Part shown: one piece after another, positions 19,523-28,871 of the stretch
Numbering within the stretch: position 1 is the stretch's first letter
Layout of the letters: each line of letters begins with the position of its first letter
Assembly (NCBI GenBank): GCA_017983955.1
Contig: JAGOAJ010000002.1
Location: 62,001-126,000, forward strand
Source: Burkholderiaceae bacterium
GTDB taxonomy: Bacteria > Pseudomonadota > Gammaproteobacteria > Burkholderiales > Burkholderiaceae_B
Length of the DNA: 64,000 nt
Direction of reading: 5' to 3'
The notes under the pieces: generated by a model
What the model saw: the letters and a program-made list of their open reading frames with translations, nothing else
What the model was told of the DNA's origin: nothing
The model's database searches: none
Program-made: the position numbers and the translations under genes

Positions 19523-19723
19523 TTACGCTGTGGTAACAAGTAGATAGAGCATGGCGATCGCCATTAGGACGAAATACGCAACCACGCCTGCCACTATGCT
19601 TTTGAAGGCGGTATGCAGGCGACGACGTGTAGTGGCCTTGCCAGCACTATTGCGAGGCAGATTATGCCACCACCATGTGGCGACGCCGATCAGCACACTA
19701 ACTAGGACAATGCTGGCTTTCAT
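19523..19723 (-). CDS. Small two-helix membrane protein
   Basis: 66 residues from ATG 19723. Two hydrophobic segments (residues 3-18 and about 46-65) flank a basic loop rich in Arg/Lys (SAGKATTRRRLHTAF), suggesting the loop is cytoplasmic. No family recognised. The frame extends ten codons further upstream, but the ATG chosen puts the first helix at the N terminus as expected. Divergent from ribA. Confidence 0.65.
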   Translation of the reverse strand: MKASIVLVSVLIGVATWWWHNLPRNSAGKATTRRRLHTAFKSIVAGVVAYFVLMAIAMLYLLVTTA

Positions 19724-19807
19724 GGCTTGATATGCTCTCAATAACCCCCTCACGCACAGAGCATGCTGGGAAAATGTTAATCTTGGGGTGTTTATCTGGA
19801 GGTTTTT

Positions 19808-20497
19808 ATGCAGCCCCTGTGCGGCGCCAAATCGGACACATCGGAATTTACTCAGCTATCGGGCGAGCAGGGCAAGTCTGTCAATCAACACGCAGAGTAC
19901 ATCACATCCAGCTTGCTGCCCACGCCGTGGGCGACATTCGGCATTCATGTGTTTACCGAACCTGCCAATGGCAAAGAACACATCGTCCTGACTCTGGGCG
20001 ATGTGGGTAGCGGCGTGCCCGTGCTGGCCAGGGTCCATTCTGAATGCCTAACAGGCGATGCCTTGTTCAGTCAGCGTTGCGATTGCGGCGCTCAACTGGA
20101 AACGGCACTAAAGGCCATGGCCGCTGAAGGGCGCGGGGTGTTGCTGTACTTACGTCAGGAAGGGCGTGGCATAGGCTTGGCCAACAAAATTCGCGCCTAT
20201 CAGCTACAGGACCAAGGCGCTGACACGGTAGAGGCCAATGAACGCTTGGGGTTTCAGGCAGATCTTAGACGCTATGATCTGTGCAAGCCCATGCTGGATC
20301 ATTTTGGCATTACCCGTTTGCGTTTGATGACCAACAATCCCCGCAAAGTCACTATGTTGACCGATTTGGGGATACAGGTAACTGAACGCATTCCTTTACG
20401 GGTTAACCGCAACCCCTTTAACGAACGTTATCTGGGCGTGAAGGAAGCCAAGCTGGGGCATTGGTTAAGTCCGGGTTCAGGTCCTGAAGATAACTAA
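19808..20497 (+). CDS. ribA: GTP cyclohydrolase II
   Basis: 229 residues. First step of riboflavin synthesis: GTP to the diaminopyrimidine ribosyl phosphate plus formate. Zinc cysteines at C80, C91 and C93 ([18 protein letters not shown]), and the catalytic region [18 protein letters not shown]. The core aligns with E. coli RibA, but there is an extra N-terminal stretch of about 26 residues before the conserved [18 protein letters not shown] five bases before ATG 19808 supports this long start. The stop overlaps the convergent transferase stop by four bases. Confidence 0.95.
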   Translation: MQPLCGAKSDTSEFTQLSGEQGKSVNQHAEYITSSLLPTPWATFGIHVFTEPANGKEHIVLTLGDVGSGVPVLARVHSECLTGDALFSQRCDCGAQLETALKAMAAEGRGVLLYLRQEGRGIGLANKIRAYQLQDQGADTVEANERLGFQADLRRYDLCKPMLDHFGITRLRLMTNNPRKVTMLTDLGIQVTERIPLRVNRNPFNERYLGVKEAKLGHWLSPGSGPEDN

Positions 20498-22065
20498 TTC
20501 TTACAGTTAGGACCTGGTGCAATAACCCCCCAGTTCAAGTCAATAATGGGGCTGGACGGCCTTGACCAAGGTATCTCCAGCTGCCCGTGCCACGATGCAT
20601 TCTGCTGTAAGGCCAATAGCGCTGGTGCTGGCTCGCCGCGTGTTTGACGGCTAAAAACCACTAGGGCACCGCAGTCTAGGGCGGTAGCAGGGTTTAGCCA
20701 GGGCGATTCGCTAAAGTCGGCATTGATCAAGACCTGGGCTTGGCGGCCCGCGTGAACAGCGATATTGCCGCCTAGCCAGGTGTCTGATACCACCACTGTC
20801 AAAGGATGATCAGGCACATAGCGCTGCCATGTGGCTGTCATGGCGGCGGAAATGGTTGGGCCAGGGAACATGGACCTGGTATCGCGTCCTGTATACCAGG
20901 CCAGTGGTCCGCGGGCCACGGCGTAACCCACAGCCATCAACAGGTGTATGGATAGCACTAGTATTGCGATGCGCCTTAGGTTTTGCACTTCGTCGCCTCG
21001 CATGCCCCATAGCGCGTAAAAGCCGTACAGTATGAAAAAGGTGGAGGCCCAAGAGGCAACCAGGCTGGTGCCTAGCAGCAGCGAGATCACTAGCGTGGAT
21101 AGTAGTGGTGTCAGGCCTACCCACAGTACAAAGGAACGATTAAAATCGGAAAATTCCTGGCCATAGCGTGGCGCTGACTGAGCCACTGTGCCTGCTGGGG
21201 ATGTTTTGCTCGGTGGAGATTTACGCATCCAGTAAGCCCACGCCAACCAGGCTACCAGCATGGGGCTAAGACGGCCCAATTGGTCAATTAGGAAAGCCCA
21301 GACATGGCCCAGCGCCTCTAGGCGAGTGGCTGTTTCCAGTGATTTGTCGGCATACAGCAAAGGTTGGAAATCATGTTGCCATAGCCAGTAAATATGGGGC
21401 GAGGCTACGATCAGAAAGCTTAGCAAGGCCAGCCCTATGCCTTTAAATGTGGCGGATTGTTTAAGACTGCCGGCACGCAGCATAAACAGAAAAAAGGCCG
21501 CAAACTGGATTAGGGCGCTGTACTTGGTCAGCATGGCGATTGCGCTGACCGCCCCTAACCATAGCCAACTACTGGCGCGTTGATAACGCAATGCTCGGTA
21601 AAACAACCAGGTGGCGGCGGCAATCGACCAAAGTTGGGCTGTGTTGTGGTTGTAGATGGTGCCACGCAAGGAAAAATAAGCTATTGTCGATACCAGTAAC
21701 ATGGCCATGAAGGCCTGGGCTGGCGTGGTCATCTCACGGCCCAGTTTCCAGACAAACCACAAGCCCAGCGCGGAAAATAACTGACCAGCAAAGAATGTCA
21801 GCCAGATAGGGCGCCCAAAAATTTGTGTCAGGCCATACATGATCCAGGATGGAAAGGGCGGGTGCTTGCTATAGCCTAGTTCCAGGCTACTGGCCCAGAC
21901 CAGTTCTTCCATGCCATCCAGATCTGGTGCTTTATGACTGACAGCCATAAGTACCGACCATAAGGCCACCATCAGCAGTAGAAATAGGACGACTTGCCTG
22001 GTTGGAAGGGTAAAGCGTGCGGGATAGCTAGACGAAACAGGCATAGGGCTGATCTGGTTGAGCAT
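20494..22065 (-). CDS. Membrane glycosyltransferase, GT39/ArnT-like
   Basis: 523 residues with about a dozen membrane helices. The first periplasmic loop has the acidic pair expected at the active site ([10 protein letters not shown]) and [17 protein letters not shown], like the GT-C fold PMT/ArnT family that moves sugars from polyprenyl-phosphate carriers to lipid A or proteins. The Ser/Thr/Pro-rich cytoplasmic loop ([17 protein letters not shown]) is unusual. The C-terminal ~100 residues are soluble and periplasmic. Donor and acceptor cannot be told from the sequence. No lipid A modification genes are adjacent. Confidence 0.8.
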   Translation of the reverse strand: MLNQISPMPVSSSYPARFTLPTRQVVLFLLLMVALWSVLMAVSHKAPDLDGMEELVWASSLELGYSKHPPFPSWIMYGLTQIFGRPIWLTFFAGQLFSALGLWFVWKLGREMTTPAQAFMAMLLVSTIAYFSLRGTIYNHNTAQLWSIAAATWLFYRALRYQRASSWLWLGAVSAIAMLTKYSALIQFAAFFLFMLRAGSLKQSATFKGIGLALLSFLIVASPHIYWLWQHDFQPLLYADKSLETATRLEALGHVWAFLIDQLGRLSPMLVAWLAWAYWMRKSPPSKTSPAGTVAQSAPRYGQEFSDFNRSFVLWVGLTPLLSTLVISLLLGTSLVASWASTFFILYGFYALWGMRGDEVQNLRRIAILVLSIHLLMAVGYAVARGPLAWYTGRDTRSMFPGPTISAAMTATWQRYVPDHPLTVVVSDTWLGGNIAVHAGRQAQVLINADFSESPWLNPATALDCGALVVFSRQTRGEPAPALLALQQNASWHGQLEIPWSRPSSPIIDLNWGVIAPGPNCKN

Positions 22066-22104
22066 ACAGTGTGAAGTAGATAGAAAGTGGGGGATAGGGG
22101 ATTT

Positions 22105-23118
22105 TTAAGCGCCGGCCATGATCCAGCCGCCTTCGATGCCGTGGCAGGCCACCTGGGTCAGGCCGGTAGGTAGAGTTCTGGGCATGCTTTGCGAGCAAAT
22201 AGGACGGGCGTAGGGACAGCGTGGATGGAAAGGACAGCCCTGGGGCGGGGACAGTGGGTTGGGGACTTCGCCAGCCACAGGGGTGCGGCGCGCCGCCGTA
22301 CCCGTCATGTCAGGAATAGAGGCCAGTAGCATGCGAGTATAAGGATGCTGTGGACGTTCGAATAGTTCGTCGCGTGGTGCTAACTCGACAATGCGGCCCA
22401 GGTACATGACGGCGACACGGTCAGCCACATGGTGTACTACCGCCAGGTTATGTGAAATAAACAGATAGGTCAGGCCTAGCGTGCGCTGCAAGTCCTTCAT
22501 CAGATTAAGGACCTGGGCCTGCACAGATACATCCAGTGCAGATGTAGGTTCATCGCAGACCAAAAATTCAGGCTCTGCCGCCATGGCACGCGCAATCGAG
22601 ATGCGCTGGCGTTGTCCCCCTGAAAATTGATGCGGGTAGCGTGTGTGGTCTGCTGGATCCAGTCCGACTTGGATCAGCAGTTCGCTGACACGTTGTTGTC
22701 GTTCGGCAATGCTTAGGGTGGTGTGTACCTGCAGGGGCTCGGCAATAATTCGGCCTACGCGCCAGCGTGGGTTCAGGCTGGCGTAGGGGTCTTGGAAAAT
22801 CATTTGCAGGCGTCGTCGTAATGCTTTGCCGCCTTTTTTCTGCATATCTGATAGCGGCTGTCCATCAAAGGTAATGCTGCCTTGTGTCAATCCATACAGG
22901 CCGACCAGCATACGTGCCACTGTCGATTTACCGCAGCCGGACTCACCCACAAGCGCCAGGGTTTCACCGGGGAAAATATCAAAAGAAACGCCGTCCACGG
23001 CCCGCAGAAATATGGGTGGTTTGCGGCTGATAACGCGATCCAGCCATGATGGCGATACATCAAACCAGCGAGCTGCATCGTTAACTTTAACTAAGGGCTG
23101 TGCCGCTGTGTTGCTCAT
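22105..23118 (-). CDS. Peptide/nickel-type ABC transporter ATPase (DppF-like)
   Basis: 337 residues. Walker A GESGCGKSTVARML, Q loop QDPYASLNPRWRVG, signature FSGGQRQRISIARAM, Walker B FLVCDEPTSALDVS, H-loop ISHNLAVV. The C-terminal oligopeptide-transporter extension has CPFHPRCPYARPIC, the cysteine cluster that holds a [4Fe-4S] in DppD/F proteins. The N terminus has an unusual insertion (VNDAARWFDVSPSWLDRVISRK) common in DppF. ATG 23118 overlaps the upstream ATPase stop as ATGA; a start at 23238 would extend inside the partner gene. Confidence 0.92.
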   Translation of the reverse strand: MSNTAAQPLVKVNDAARWFDVSPSWLDRVISRKPPIFLRAVDGVSFDIFPGETLALVGESGCGKSTVARMLVGLYGLTQGSITFDGQPLSDMQKKGGKALRRRLQMIFQDPYASLNPRWRVGRIIAEPLQVHTTLSIAERQQRVSELLIQVGLDPADHTRYPHQFSGGQRQRISIARAMAAEPEFLVCDEPTSALDVSVQAQVLNLMKDLQRTLGLTYLFISHNLAVVHHVADRVAVMYLGRIVELAPRDELFERPQHPYTRMLLASIPDMTGTAARRTPVAGEVPNPLSPPQGCPFHPRCPYARPICSQSMPRTLPTGLTQVACHGIEGGWIMAGA

Positions 23119-24098
23119 GGATTGACCTCGGTGTCGTGCAGCCAGCATGCAGCCAACGATGGTCCGGCATTTAACAATTCGGGACGTTGTGTCAGGCAGC
23201 GCTCCATGCGTAGTGTGCATCGCGGATTGAAGGCGCAACCCGATGGAATAGCGTTCAGCCTGGGCATGGAGCCATCTATTTGCACCAGACGTTCCAGTGT
23301 GCTGTCAAGGGCTGGTATGGACCCCATCAGGCCACGGGTATAGGGATGGCTGGGGCTGCGTATGACGTGGCCTACTGGCCCGATTTCGGCGATGCGTCCG
23401 GCATACATCACGGCTACCCGGTCAGCGGTTTCTGCGATCACGCCCATGTCGTGGGTGATCAGCATGATAGCGGTACCTTGTTCACGTCCCAGTTTTTTAA
23501 GCAGCTCTATGATTTGAGCCTGTATGGATACGTCCAGGGCCGTGGTCGGCTCGTCGGCAACTACCAGCTTGGGTTCTGCCGCCAGTGCCAGCGCGATTAC
23601 GACACGTTGACGCATACCACCTGAAAATTGATGTGGATAGTGGTCTATGCGTTCCCGCGCTGCGGGTATGCCCGTGGCCTCTAGAAGTTCTATGGCACGG
23701 TTACGGGCCTGGGCCCAGCTTAGGGGCAGGTGGGTAACTATGGTTTCCGCTAGTTGCTTGCCTATCGTATAGAGTGGATTCAACGAGGTTAACGGGTCTT
23801 GGAAAATAGCGCCAATTTCCTTGCCCCGGATACGGCGCATCTGGTGGTCGGGTAGGTTGTCTATGCGCCGTCCATTCAGCAGGATCTCGCCGCCGGCAAT
23901 ACGTCCAGGAGGGTCCAGCAGACCTATGATGGCAGCACCTGTCAGTGATTTTCCAGCGCCCGATTCGCCCACTACGCCCAAGACTTCGCCGGCATTCAGC
24001 GTAAAGGACACGTCGTCCAGCGCCGTCAGCGTACCCTTGCGAGTGGGGAATTCTACGCGTAAATGGCGAACCTCTAATAATGGTGGGGTGGGATTCAT
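23115..24098 (-). CDS. Peptide/nickel-type ABC transporter ATPase (DppD-like)
   Basis: 327 residues. Walker A GESGAGKSLTGAAI, QDPLTSLNPLYTIG, signature FSGGMRQRVVIALAL, Walker B LVVADEPTTALDVS, H-loop ITHDMGVI, and the C-terminal cysteine cluster (CAFNPRCTLRMERC). Partner of the DppF-like protein; together they power the importer. ATG 24098 is three bases past the permease stop; TTG 24104 is a two-codon longer alternative overlapping that gene. Confidence 0.92.
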   Translation of the reverse strand: MNPTPPLLEVRHLRVEFPTRKGTLTALDDVSFTLNAGEVLGVVGESGAGKSLTGAAIIGLLDPPGRIAGGEILLNGRRIDNLPDHQMRRIRGKEIGAIFQDPLTSLNPLYTIGKQLAETIVTHLPLSWAQARNRAIELLEATGIPAARERIDHYPHQFSGGMRQRVVIALALAAEPKLVVADEPTTALDVSIQAQIIELLKKLGREQGTAIMLITHDMGVIAETADRVAVMYAGRIAEIGPVGHVIRSPSHPYTRGLMGSIPALDSTLERLVQIDGSMPRLNAIPSGCAFNPRCTLRMERCLTQRPELLNAGPSLAACWLHDTEVNP

Positions 24099-24100
24099 AG

Positions 24101-25015
24101 TCAATTCAGCCTGGGGTTGAGCGCATCGCGCAGCCAGTCACCCAGCAGATTGACTGATAGCACCAGCAGTACCAGCATCAGTCCGGGGAATATAGTGATC
24201 CACCATTCACCCGAGAACAAAAAGTCGTTGCCCACGCGTATCAGCGTACCCAATGACGGCGAGGTAGCAGGTACGCCCACACCCAGAAAGGATAGCGTGG
24301 CTTCGGTGATGATGGCGGTGGCCAGGTGCACTGTGGCCAGCACCAGCACCGGGCCCATGACATTAGGTAGTACATGGCGAAACATGATCACGGGCGAGGA
24401 CACGCCTATGACACGGGCCGCTTGCACGTATTCACGGTTTTTTTCAACCAGCACCGAACCCCTTACGGTACGTGCGTATTGTGGCCAGCCTGCTAGCGCG
24501 ATGGCGCCTACCAATACCGGGAAGGCGATATTGTCGTGGAGTTCGGTAGGTACAGCGGCGCGGGCTACACCATCTATCAGCAAGGCGATAAGTATGGCGG
24601 GAAAAGACAACTGCACATCGGCTACCCGCATGATGATGGCATCCAGTCGGCCACCGGCATAGCCGGACAGTAAGCCCAGCGTGATGCCTGTCATCATGGC
24701 TAGCCCCACCGCAGCCAGCCCGATTAACAGCGATACCTGGGCGCCATATAGCAGGGTCGAATAGAGATCGCGCCCTTGACTATCGGTGCCCAATAGATAG
24801 GTCCATTGGCCATCAGCCATCCAGACGGGCGGTGATAAGGCATCAATCAGGTTGATGGTAGCCAGGTCAAACGGATTGTGAGGAGCGACCCAATGGGCGC
24901 CCAACGCACCTATCAACAAAATCAGCAGCAATAGTGTGGCAGCAATGGCCACTGGCGTATGCCGCCATGACCACAACAAATCACTGTCCCACCAGCGTTT
25001 TAGTATTTCAGTCAT
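24101..25015 (-). CDS. Peptide-type ABC transporter permease (DppC-like)
   Basis: 304 residues. N-terminal cytoplasmic tail, one helix, a periplasmic loop with LLGTDSQGRDLYSTLLYGAQVSL, then five more helices. The EAA loop that docks with the ATPases is VQAARVIGVSSPVIMFRHVLPNV. Its ATG shares one base with the stop of the DppB-like gene (TAATG), so translation is coupled. Confidence 0.92.
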   Translation of the reverse strand: MTEILKRWWDSDLLWSWRHTPVAIAATLLLLILLIGALGAHWVAPHNPFDLATINLIDALSPPVWMADGQWTYLLGTDSQGRDLYSTLLYGAQVSLLIGLAAVGLAMMTGITLGLLSGYAGGRLDAIIMRVADVQLSFPAILIALLIDGVARAAVPTELHDNIAFPVLVGAIALAGWPQYARTVRGSVLVEKNREYVQAARVIGVSSPVIMFRHVLPNVMGPVLVLATVHLATAIITEATLSFLGVGVPATSPSLGTLIRVGNDFLFSGEWWITIFPGLMLVLLVLSVNLLGDWLRDALNPRLN

Positions 25016-25995
25016 TAATGTCCTCCGGTGCGACTTATGCGCAGGCGGGGATCAACCACAAAATACAGCAGGTCGACGATCAGGTTGATAATGACGAACA
25101 CTAGGGCAATCAGGCAAAGATAGGCCGCCATGACAGGGATGTCAGCGAACTGCACGGCCTGTATGAATAGCAGCCCCATGCCTGGCCACTGAAATACGGT
25201 TTCAGTCACGATGGCAAAGGCGATAATGCCGCCCAGTTGCAGCCCGGTGATGGTAATGACAGGCACCAAGGTGTTTTTCAGGGCATGGCCAAAGTGTATG
25301 ACGCGCTTAGTAAGACCGCGTGCTCTGGCGAATTTGATGTAGTCATGGCGCAGTACTTCCAGCATTTCTGAACGTACCAGACGCAGTACCAGGGTCAGTT
25401 GAAACAGGGATAAGGTGATGGCTGGCAGTATTAGATGCTGCCAGCCGCTACGGGTAAACATCCCCGAGGTCCACCACCCCAGGGTGACGGTATCGCCACG
25501 CCCATAGCTGGGCAACCAACCCAGCATGACTGAAAATACCAGTATCAACAGTATGCCTATCAGGAAGGTGGGCAGCGATACACCAAGTAAAGAAAATGCC
25601 AGTATGGCTTGAGACAGCCAACTATTACGCCGCAAAGCCGTATAGACCCCTAAAGGCAGTCCCAGCAATAGGGCCAGCATCGCGGCAAGCACGGATAGTT
25701 CAACAGTAGCGGGCAGCCTATCGCGCAGCAAGTCGGAGACTTTTTGACCTTGGCGCAGTGATAGGCCGAAATCGCCCTGGACAGCGTTCCCCACAAAGCG
25801 TGCGAACTGCACAGGGGCGGGTTGATTGAGTCCCAGCTTGTTACGCAGGTCCAGCCGGTCTTGTTCGGTGGCGTCTTGTCCCAACATGATGGTGACCGGA
25901 TCACCTATGTACTGAAACAGAGCAAAGGCTAACAGCGAGACCGCCAGCATTACGGCGATAGCTTGTAGTAAGCGACGTATCACAAAAGCGGTCAT
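25015..25995 (-). CDS. Peptide-type ABC transporter permease (DppB-like)
   Basis: 326 residues. N-terminal FVIRRLLQAIAVMLAVSLLAFAL helix, LGLNQPAPVQFARF loop, six helices, EAA loop IKFARARGLTKRVIHFGHALKNT, and the terminal VVDPRLR motif of DppB/OppB/GsiC permeases. It follows the binding-protein gene after a 12-bp intergenic hairpin (26013-26041). Confidence 0.92.
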   Translation of the reverse strand: MTAFVIRRLLQAIAVMLAVSLLAFALFQYIGDPVTIMLGQDATEQDRLDLRNKLGLNQPAPVQFARFVGNAVQGDFGLSLRQGQKVSDLLRDRLPATVELSVLAAMLALLLGLPLGVYTALRRNSWLSQAILAFSLLGVSLPTFLIGILLILVFSVMLGWLPSYGRGDTVTLGWWTSGMFTRSGWQHLILPAITLSLFQLTLVLRLVRSEMLEVLRHDYIKFARARGLTKRVIHFGHALKNTLVPVITITGLQLGGIIAFAIVTETVFQWPGMGLLFIQAVQFADIPVMAAYLCLIALVFVIINLIVDLLYFVVDPRLRISRTGGH

Positions 25996-26012
25996 GGCTG
26001 GCCTGGTTAAAT

Positions 26013-26041
26013 CTAAAGCGCCTGACTAGCAGGCGCTTTAG
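26013..26041 (-). other. Intergenic hairpin between binding protein and permease genes
   Basis: CTAAAGCGCCTG (26013-26024) and CAGGCGCTTTAG (26030-26041) form a perfect 12-bp stem with a five-base loop. Read in the direction of the operon (-), no T run follows, so it is more likely an mRNA-stabilising or partial-termination element that keeps binding-protein mRNA in excess over permease mRNA, as known for other ABC operons. Confidence 0.6.
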
Positions 26042-26057
26042 TGAGGGGTGGGGTCTT

Positions 26058-27629
26058 TTAGTTAATGGTAACCCACTCGATGGTCAGGCGATTGTCAGCA
26101 CGGTGTATGACATCGATGTTTTTTTGCATGGCCCAGGGTATGACTTGGTCATGCAGTGGGATATGGCCAAACTCCTGGGCGTGCAGCGCCAGGACTTTAT
26201 GTATGGCCTCGTTGCGCTTGTCTTGGTCGGTTTCCACCTTGATTTGCTCTATCAGGGTGTCAGCCTCGGGGTTGGAGTAATTGCCAAAGTTAAACGACCC
26301 ATCGGCCCCTTCACCCTTGGATTTAATCAAGCTTTGCACGGTATACAGGGCATCGAAGGTCGGTACGCCCCAGCCAAACAGATAGGCGCTGGTGTCATAA
26401 GACTGTACTTTGGGGAAGTAAGTGGCGCGTGGCATGGCGTTAAGCTTGGCATTAACGCCTATCTTGGCCCACATGCCTACTAGTGCCTGGCAAATGGCTT
26501 CATCGTTGATGTAGCGGTTATTAGGGCAGTCTAGCGTGAAGTTCAGTCCGCTTTCGTAGCCAGCCTCTTTCAGCAAGGACCTAGCCTTGTCGGCGTCAAA
26601 GGGGACGCGCTCGGCCAGCTGCTTGGTCCAGCCATTGACCTGTGGGGCGATTATGGTCCCGGTGGGCGCCGATAGGCCGCGCATAACTGCTTTTTTCAGT
26701 GTTTCGGTATCTATGGCTCGATACAGCGCCTCACGTACGCGTACATCGGCAAAAGGGTTTTTACCTTTGATGCTGGAGTATTTTAGTTCTGGACTTTTTT
26801 GATCCAGGCCCAGATAGATAGTGCGGTATTCGTTACCTTCCAGGACTTTAGCTTGCTGGCGCAGGCGGTCTAAGTCTTGGGCCGCGGGGTCCAGGACGAA
26901 ATCAATTTCGCCCGACAGCAGGGCAGCTGTACGTGTGGCGTTTTGCTTAATGGGGGTATAGATGATTTCCGTGACATTGCCCTTTTTCTGGTCTTTGTTC
27001 CACCAATCGGCGTTGGCCTTGAAAACGGTGCGAATATCGACATCACGGGAGCTAAGTTGGTAGGGACCAGTGCCATTGGCGTTGCGGGCGGAATAGGTTT
27101 CTTCGTTTTTGGAAAAATCCTGAGGGGCTAGTGCTTTGTTTTTCTCCGACCAGTCACGGCTCATGATGAAGACGTTGGTCAACTGACGTAATAGGACGGC
27201 GTTAGGAGCAACGGTTTCGATATCGACGGTGTTGGCATCGACTGCACGTACGTCTTTAATACCGTTGACGTAGGCTTTGAAGTTGGACGTAGGCGCCAAA
27301 GCGCGCTTTATCGAAAAGACAACGTCGTCAGCGGAAAACGGACTGCCATCGTGAAATTTGACACCTTCGCGCAAGGTAAATCGCCAGACGGTGGGTTCGG
27401 CCTGTTCCCATTTGGTGGCCAGGCCGGCGGATATATTAAATTCAGGATCGTACTGCACCAGCGGTTCATAGACGTAGCTGGATGCGGCGATGGTGAGACC
27501 TTCGTTTTGTGCATGGGGGTCCAAGGTCAAGATATCGCCTTGGCTGGCCCAGCGCAGTGTTTTGGCGTGGCCCATGGCAGGGATCAGCATGGCTGCCGCG
27601 ATGGCGCTGGCAAGTAGGGTGCGACGCAT
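26058..27629 (-). CDS. Extracellular solute-binding protein, family 5
   Basis: 523 residues from ATG 27629, with AAGGA seven bases upstream. The signal peptide MRRTLLASAIAAAMLIPAMGHA ends at about residue 22, with no lipobox, so the protein is soluble in the periplasm. SBP family 5 features: LDPHAQNEGLT, YEPLVQYD, GVKFHDGSPFSADDVVFSIKRAL, NGTGPYQL and FADVRVREALYRAID. It is the first gene of a five-gene importer operon (binding protein, B, C, D, F). Ligand not readable; di/oligopeptides, glutathione or opines are all possible in this family. Confidence 0.92.
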   Translation of the reverse strand: MRRTLLASAIAAAMLIPAMGHAKTLRWASQGDILTLDPHAQNEGLTIAASSYVYEPLVQYDPEFNISAGLATKWEQAEPTVWRFTLREGVKFHDGSPFSADDVVFSIKRALAPTSNFKAYVNGIKDVRAVDANTVDIETVAPNAVLLRQLTNVFIMSRDWSEKNKALAPQDFSKNEETYSARNANGTGPYQLSSRDVDIRTVFKANADWWNKDQKKGNVTEIIYTPIKQNATRTAALLSGEIDFVLDPAAQDLDRLRQQAKVLEGNEYRTIYLGLDQKSPELKYSSIKGKNPFADVRVREALYRAIDTETLKKAVMRGLSAPTGTIIAPQVNGWTKQLAERVPFDADKARSLLKEAGYESGLNFTLDCPNNRYINDEAICQALVGMWAKIGVNAKLNAMPRATYFPKVQSYDTSAYLFGWGVPTFDALYTVQSLIKSKGEGADGSFNFGNYSNPEADTLIEQIKVETDQDKRNEAIHKVLALHAQEFGHIPLHDQVIPWAMQKNIDVIHRADNRLTIEWVTIN

Positions 27630-27764
27630 AGAAGATTCCTTACAAAAAGTTGAATGCACTGACTATATGGTACGGGTTCTAGGGCGTCAACTTAAGCTAA
27701 TAGGGATTACTACTAAGTTCAGTCATAATGGCTGTTACCTATTTTTACCCATGGAGTCCTGCTC

Positions 27765-28664
27765 ATGAGCCGTAAAGCACTGGATGGCCAAGCTATTGCA
27801 TTGATGGTGGTGTTGTGTGCCTTATGGGGCATGCAACAAGTGGCGGTCAAAGTTGCTGTTCCATCCATCAATCCAGTGATGCAAATGGGTTTGCGCTGTT
27901 TAGTGGCGGGCGTCCTGTTAATTATGTTGATGCTGGTCAGACGTGAAGGGTTTTCATTTCGCGATGGCCGCTTTGGGGCGGGAATAGGCGTAGGTCTACT
28001 GTTTTCACTGGAGTTTTTGCTAATTGCCCTAGGGCTGCTCTACACCACGGCGTCACATATGGTGGTTTTTCTGTATACGGCGCCAGTGTATGTAGCGCTA
28101 GGTGTTCATTTTTTGGTGCCAGGCGAAAAACTATCAATCACCCAGTGGCTGGGCGTGGGCTTGGCGTTTTCCGGCATAGTGTGTGCTTTTTCTGGCGGGT
28201 TGTTTACAGCCACAGGCAAGGATTTTGCCGATATGTTGCTGGGGGATGGCTTGGCCATATTGGCAAGCATAGTCTGGGCGGCAACCACCGTAATGATACG
28301 TGCGTCGTCTCTGTCAGACGCGCCGGCATCGCAGACATTGTTGTATCAGTTGGCGATGGCCGCAATCTTGCTAACTGGCGGCGGCGTTATCGCAGGGCAG
28401 TGGCAGGAAATACAGATGGCGCCCATTGCCTGGGTCAGCATGGCCTATCAAAGTCTGATTGTCGCTTTCGGTTCTTTTCTGGTGTGGTTCTGGTTGCTGC
28501 GCCGCTATCTGGCATCCCCTTTATCCACTTTCTCGTTCTTGACGCCTTTGTTTGGTGTCACTTTTGGCGTCATATTACTGGGTGATCCGGTGGATATCTG
28601 GTTTGGATTAGGCGCTGTGTTAGTGGTGGCGGGTATAGGGCTAGTAAGCTGGAAGCGTGGCTAA
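27765..28664 (+). CDS. EamA-family (DMT) transporter
   Basis: 299 residues, ten membrane helices in two EamA repeats. Visible: CALWGMQQVAVKVAVPSINP in the first helix pair, TTASHMVVFLYTAPVYVALG at the end of repeat 1, and the ASPLSTFSFLTPLFGV segment of repeat 2. Members export amino acids or other metabolites; the substrate is unknown. GGAG precedes ATG 27765, and a strong terminator follows at 28689. Confidence 0.88.
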   Translation: MSRKALDGQAIALMVVLCALWGMQQVAVKVAVPSINPVMQMGLRCLVAGVLLIMLMLVRREGFSFRDGRFGAGIGVGLLFSLEFLLIALGLLYTTASHMVVFLYTAPVYVALGVHFLVPGEKLSITQWLGVGLAFSGIVCAFSGGLFTATGKDFADMLLGDGLAILASIVWAATTVMIRASSLSDAPASQTLLYQLAMAAILLTGGGVIAGQWQEIQMAPIAWVSMAYQSLIVAFGSFLVWFWLLRRYLASPLSTFSFLTPLFGVTFGVILLGDPVDIWFGLGAVLVVAGIGLVSWKRG

Positions 28665-28688
28665 GCATAGATTGCGACCACAAATGTA

Positions 28689-28714
28689 AAGGCCCCGCCT
28701 TTTGGCGGGGCCTT
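28689..28714 (+). terminator. GC-rich terminator after the EamA gene
   Basis: AAGGCCCCGCC (28689-28699), TTTT loop, GGCGGGGCCTT (28704-28714): a perfect 11-bp stem. The T run on + is short (TT then A); on - it is followed by TTTACATTT, so it can serve both converging genes. Confidence 0.8.
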
Positions 28715-28837
28715 ACTGCCGACAGGGCAGTTAACGCTACACGGATGGTAGGTTATATGCATCTCCACTGATGTGGGTGCACTGCTATCAAGGCAGTGAC
28801 TTAACAATACTACTGCTTTATTTATTCTGCAAGTAGT
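28715..28837. other. Hairpin-rich spacer between convergent genes
   Basis: No open reading of note. Four consecutive inverted repeats: ACTGCC/GGCAGT (28715-28731), CCAC/GTGG inside a TGCA-flanked arm (28758-28781 region), CACTGC/GCAGTG (28780-28798), and ACTACTGC/GCAAGTAGT with one bulge (28809-28837). They lie between the EamA terminator and the 3' end of the glutamate-synthase-like gene. Confidence 0.4.
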
Positions 28838-28871
28838 GGAATACCCTAGTCTGTTAGGCCCAATCTGAGCC

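Noticed and set aside
24117..24662. 181-residue frame on + opposite the DppC-like permease
   Set aside because: Ser/Thr/Arg-rich shadow of a clear membrane protein gene; no domain and no start signals.
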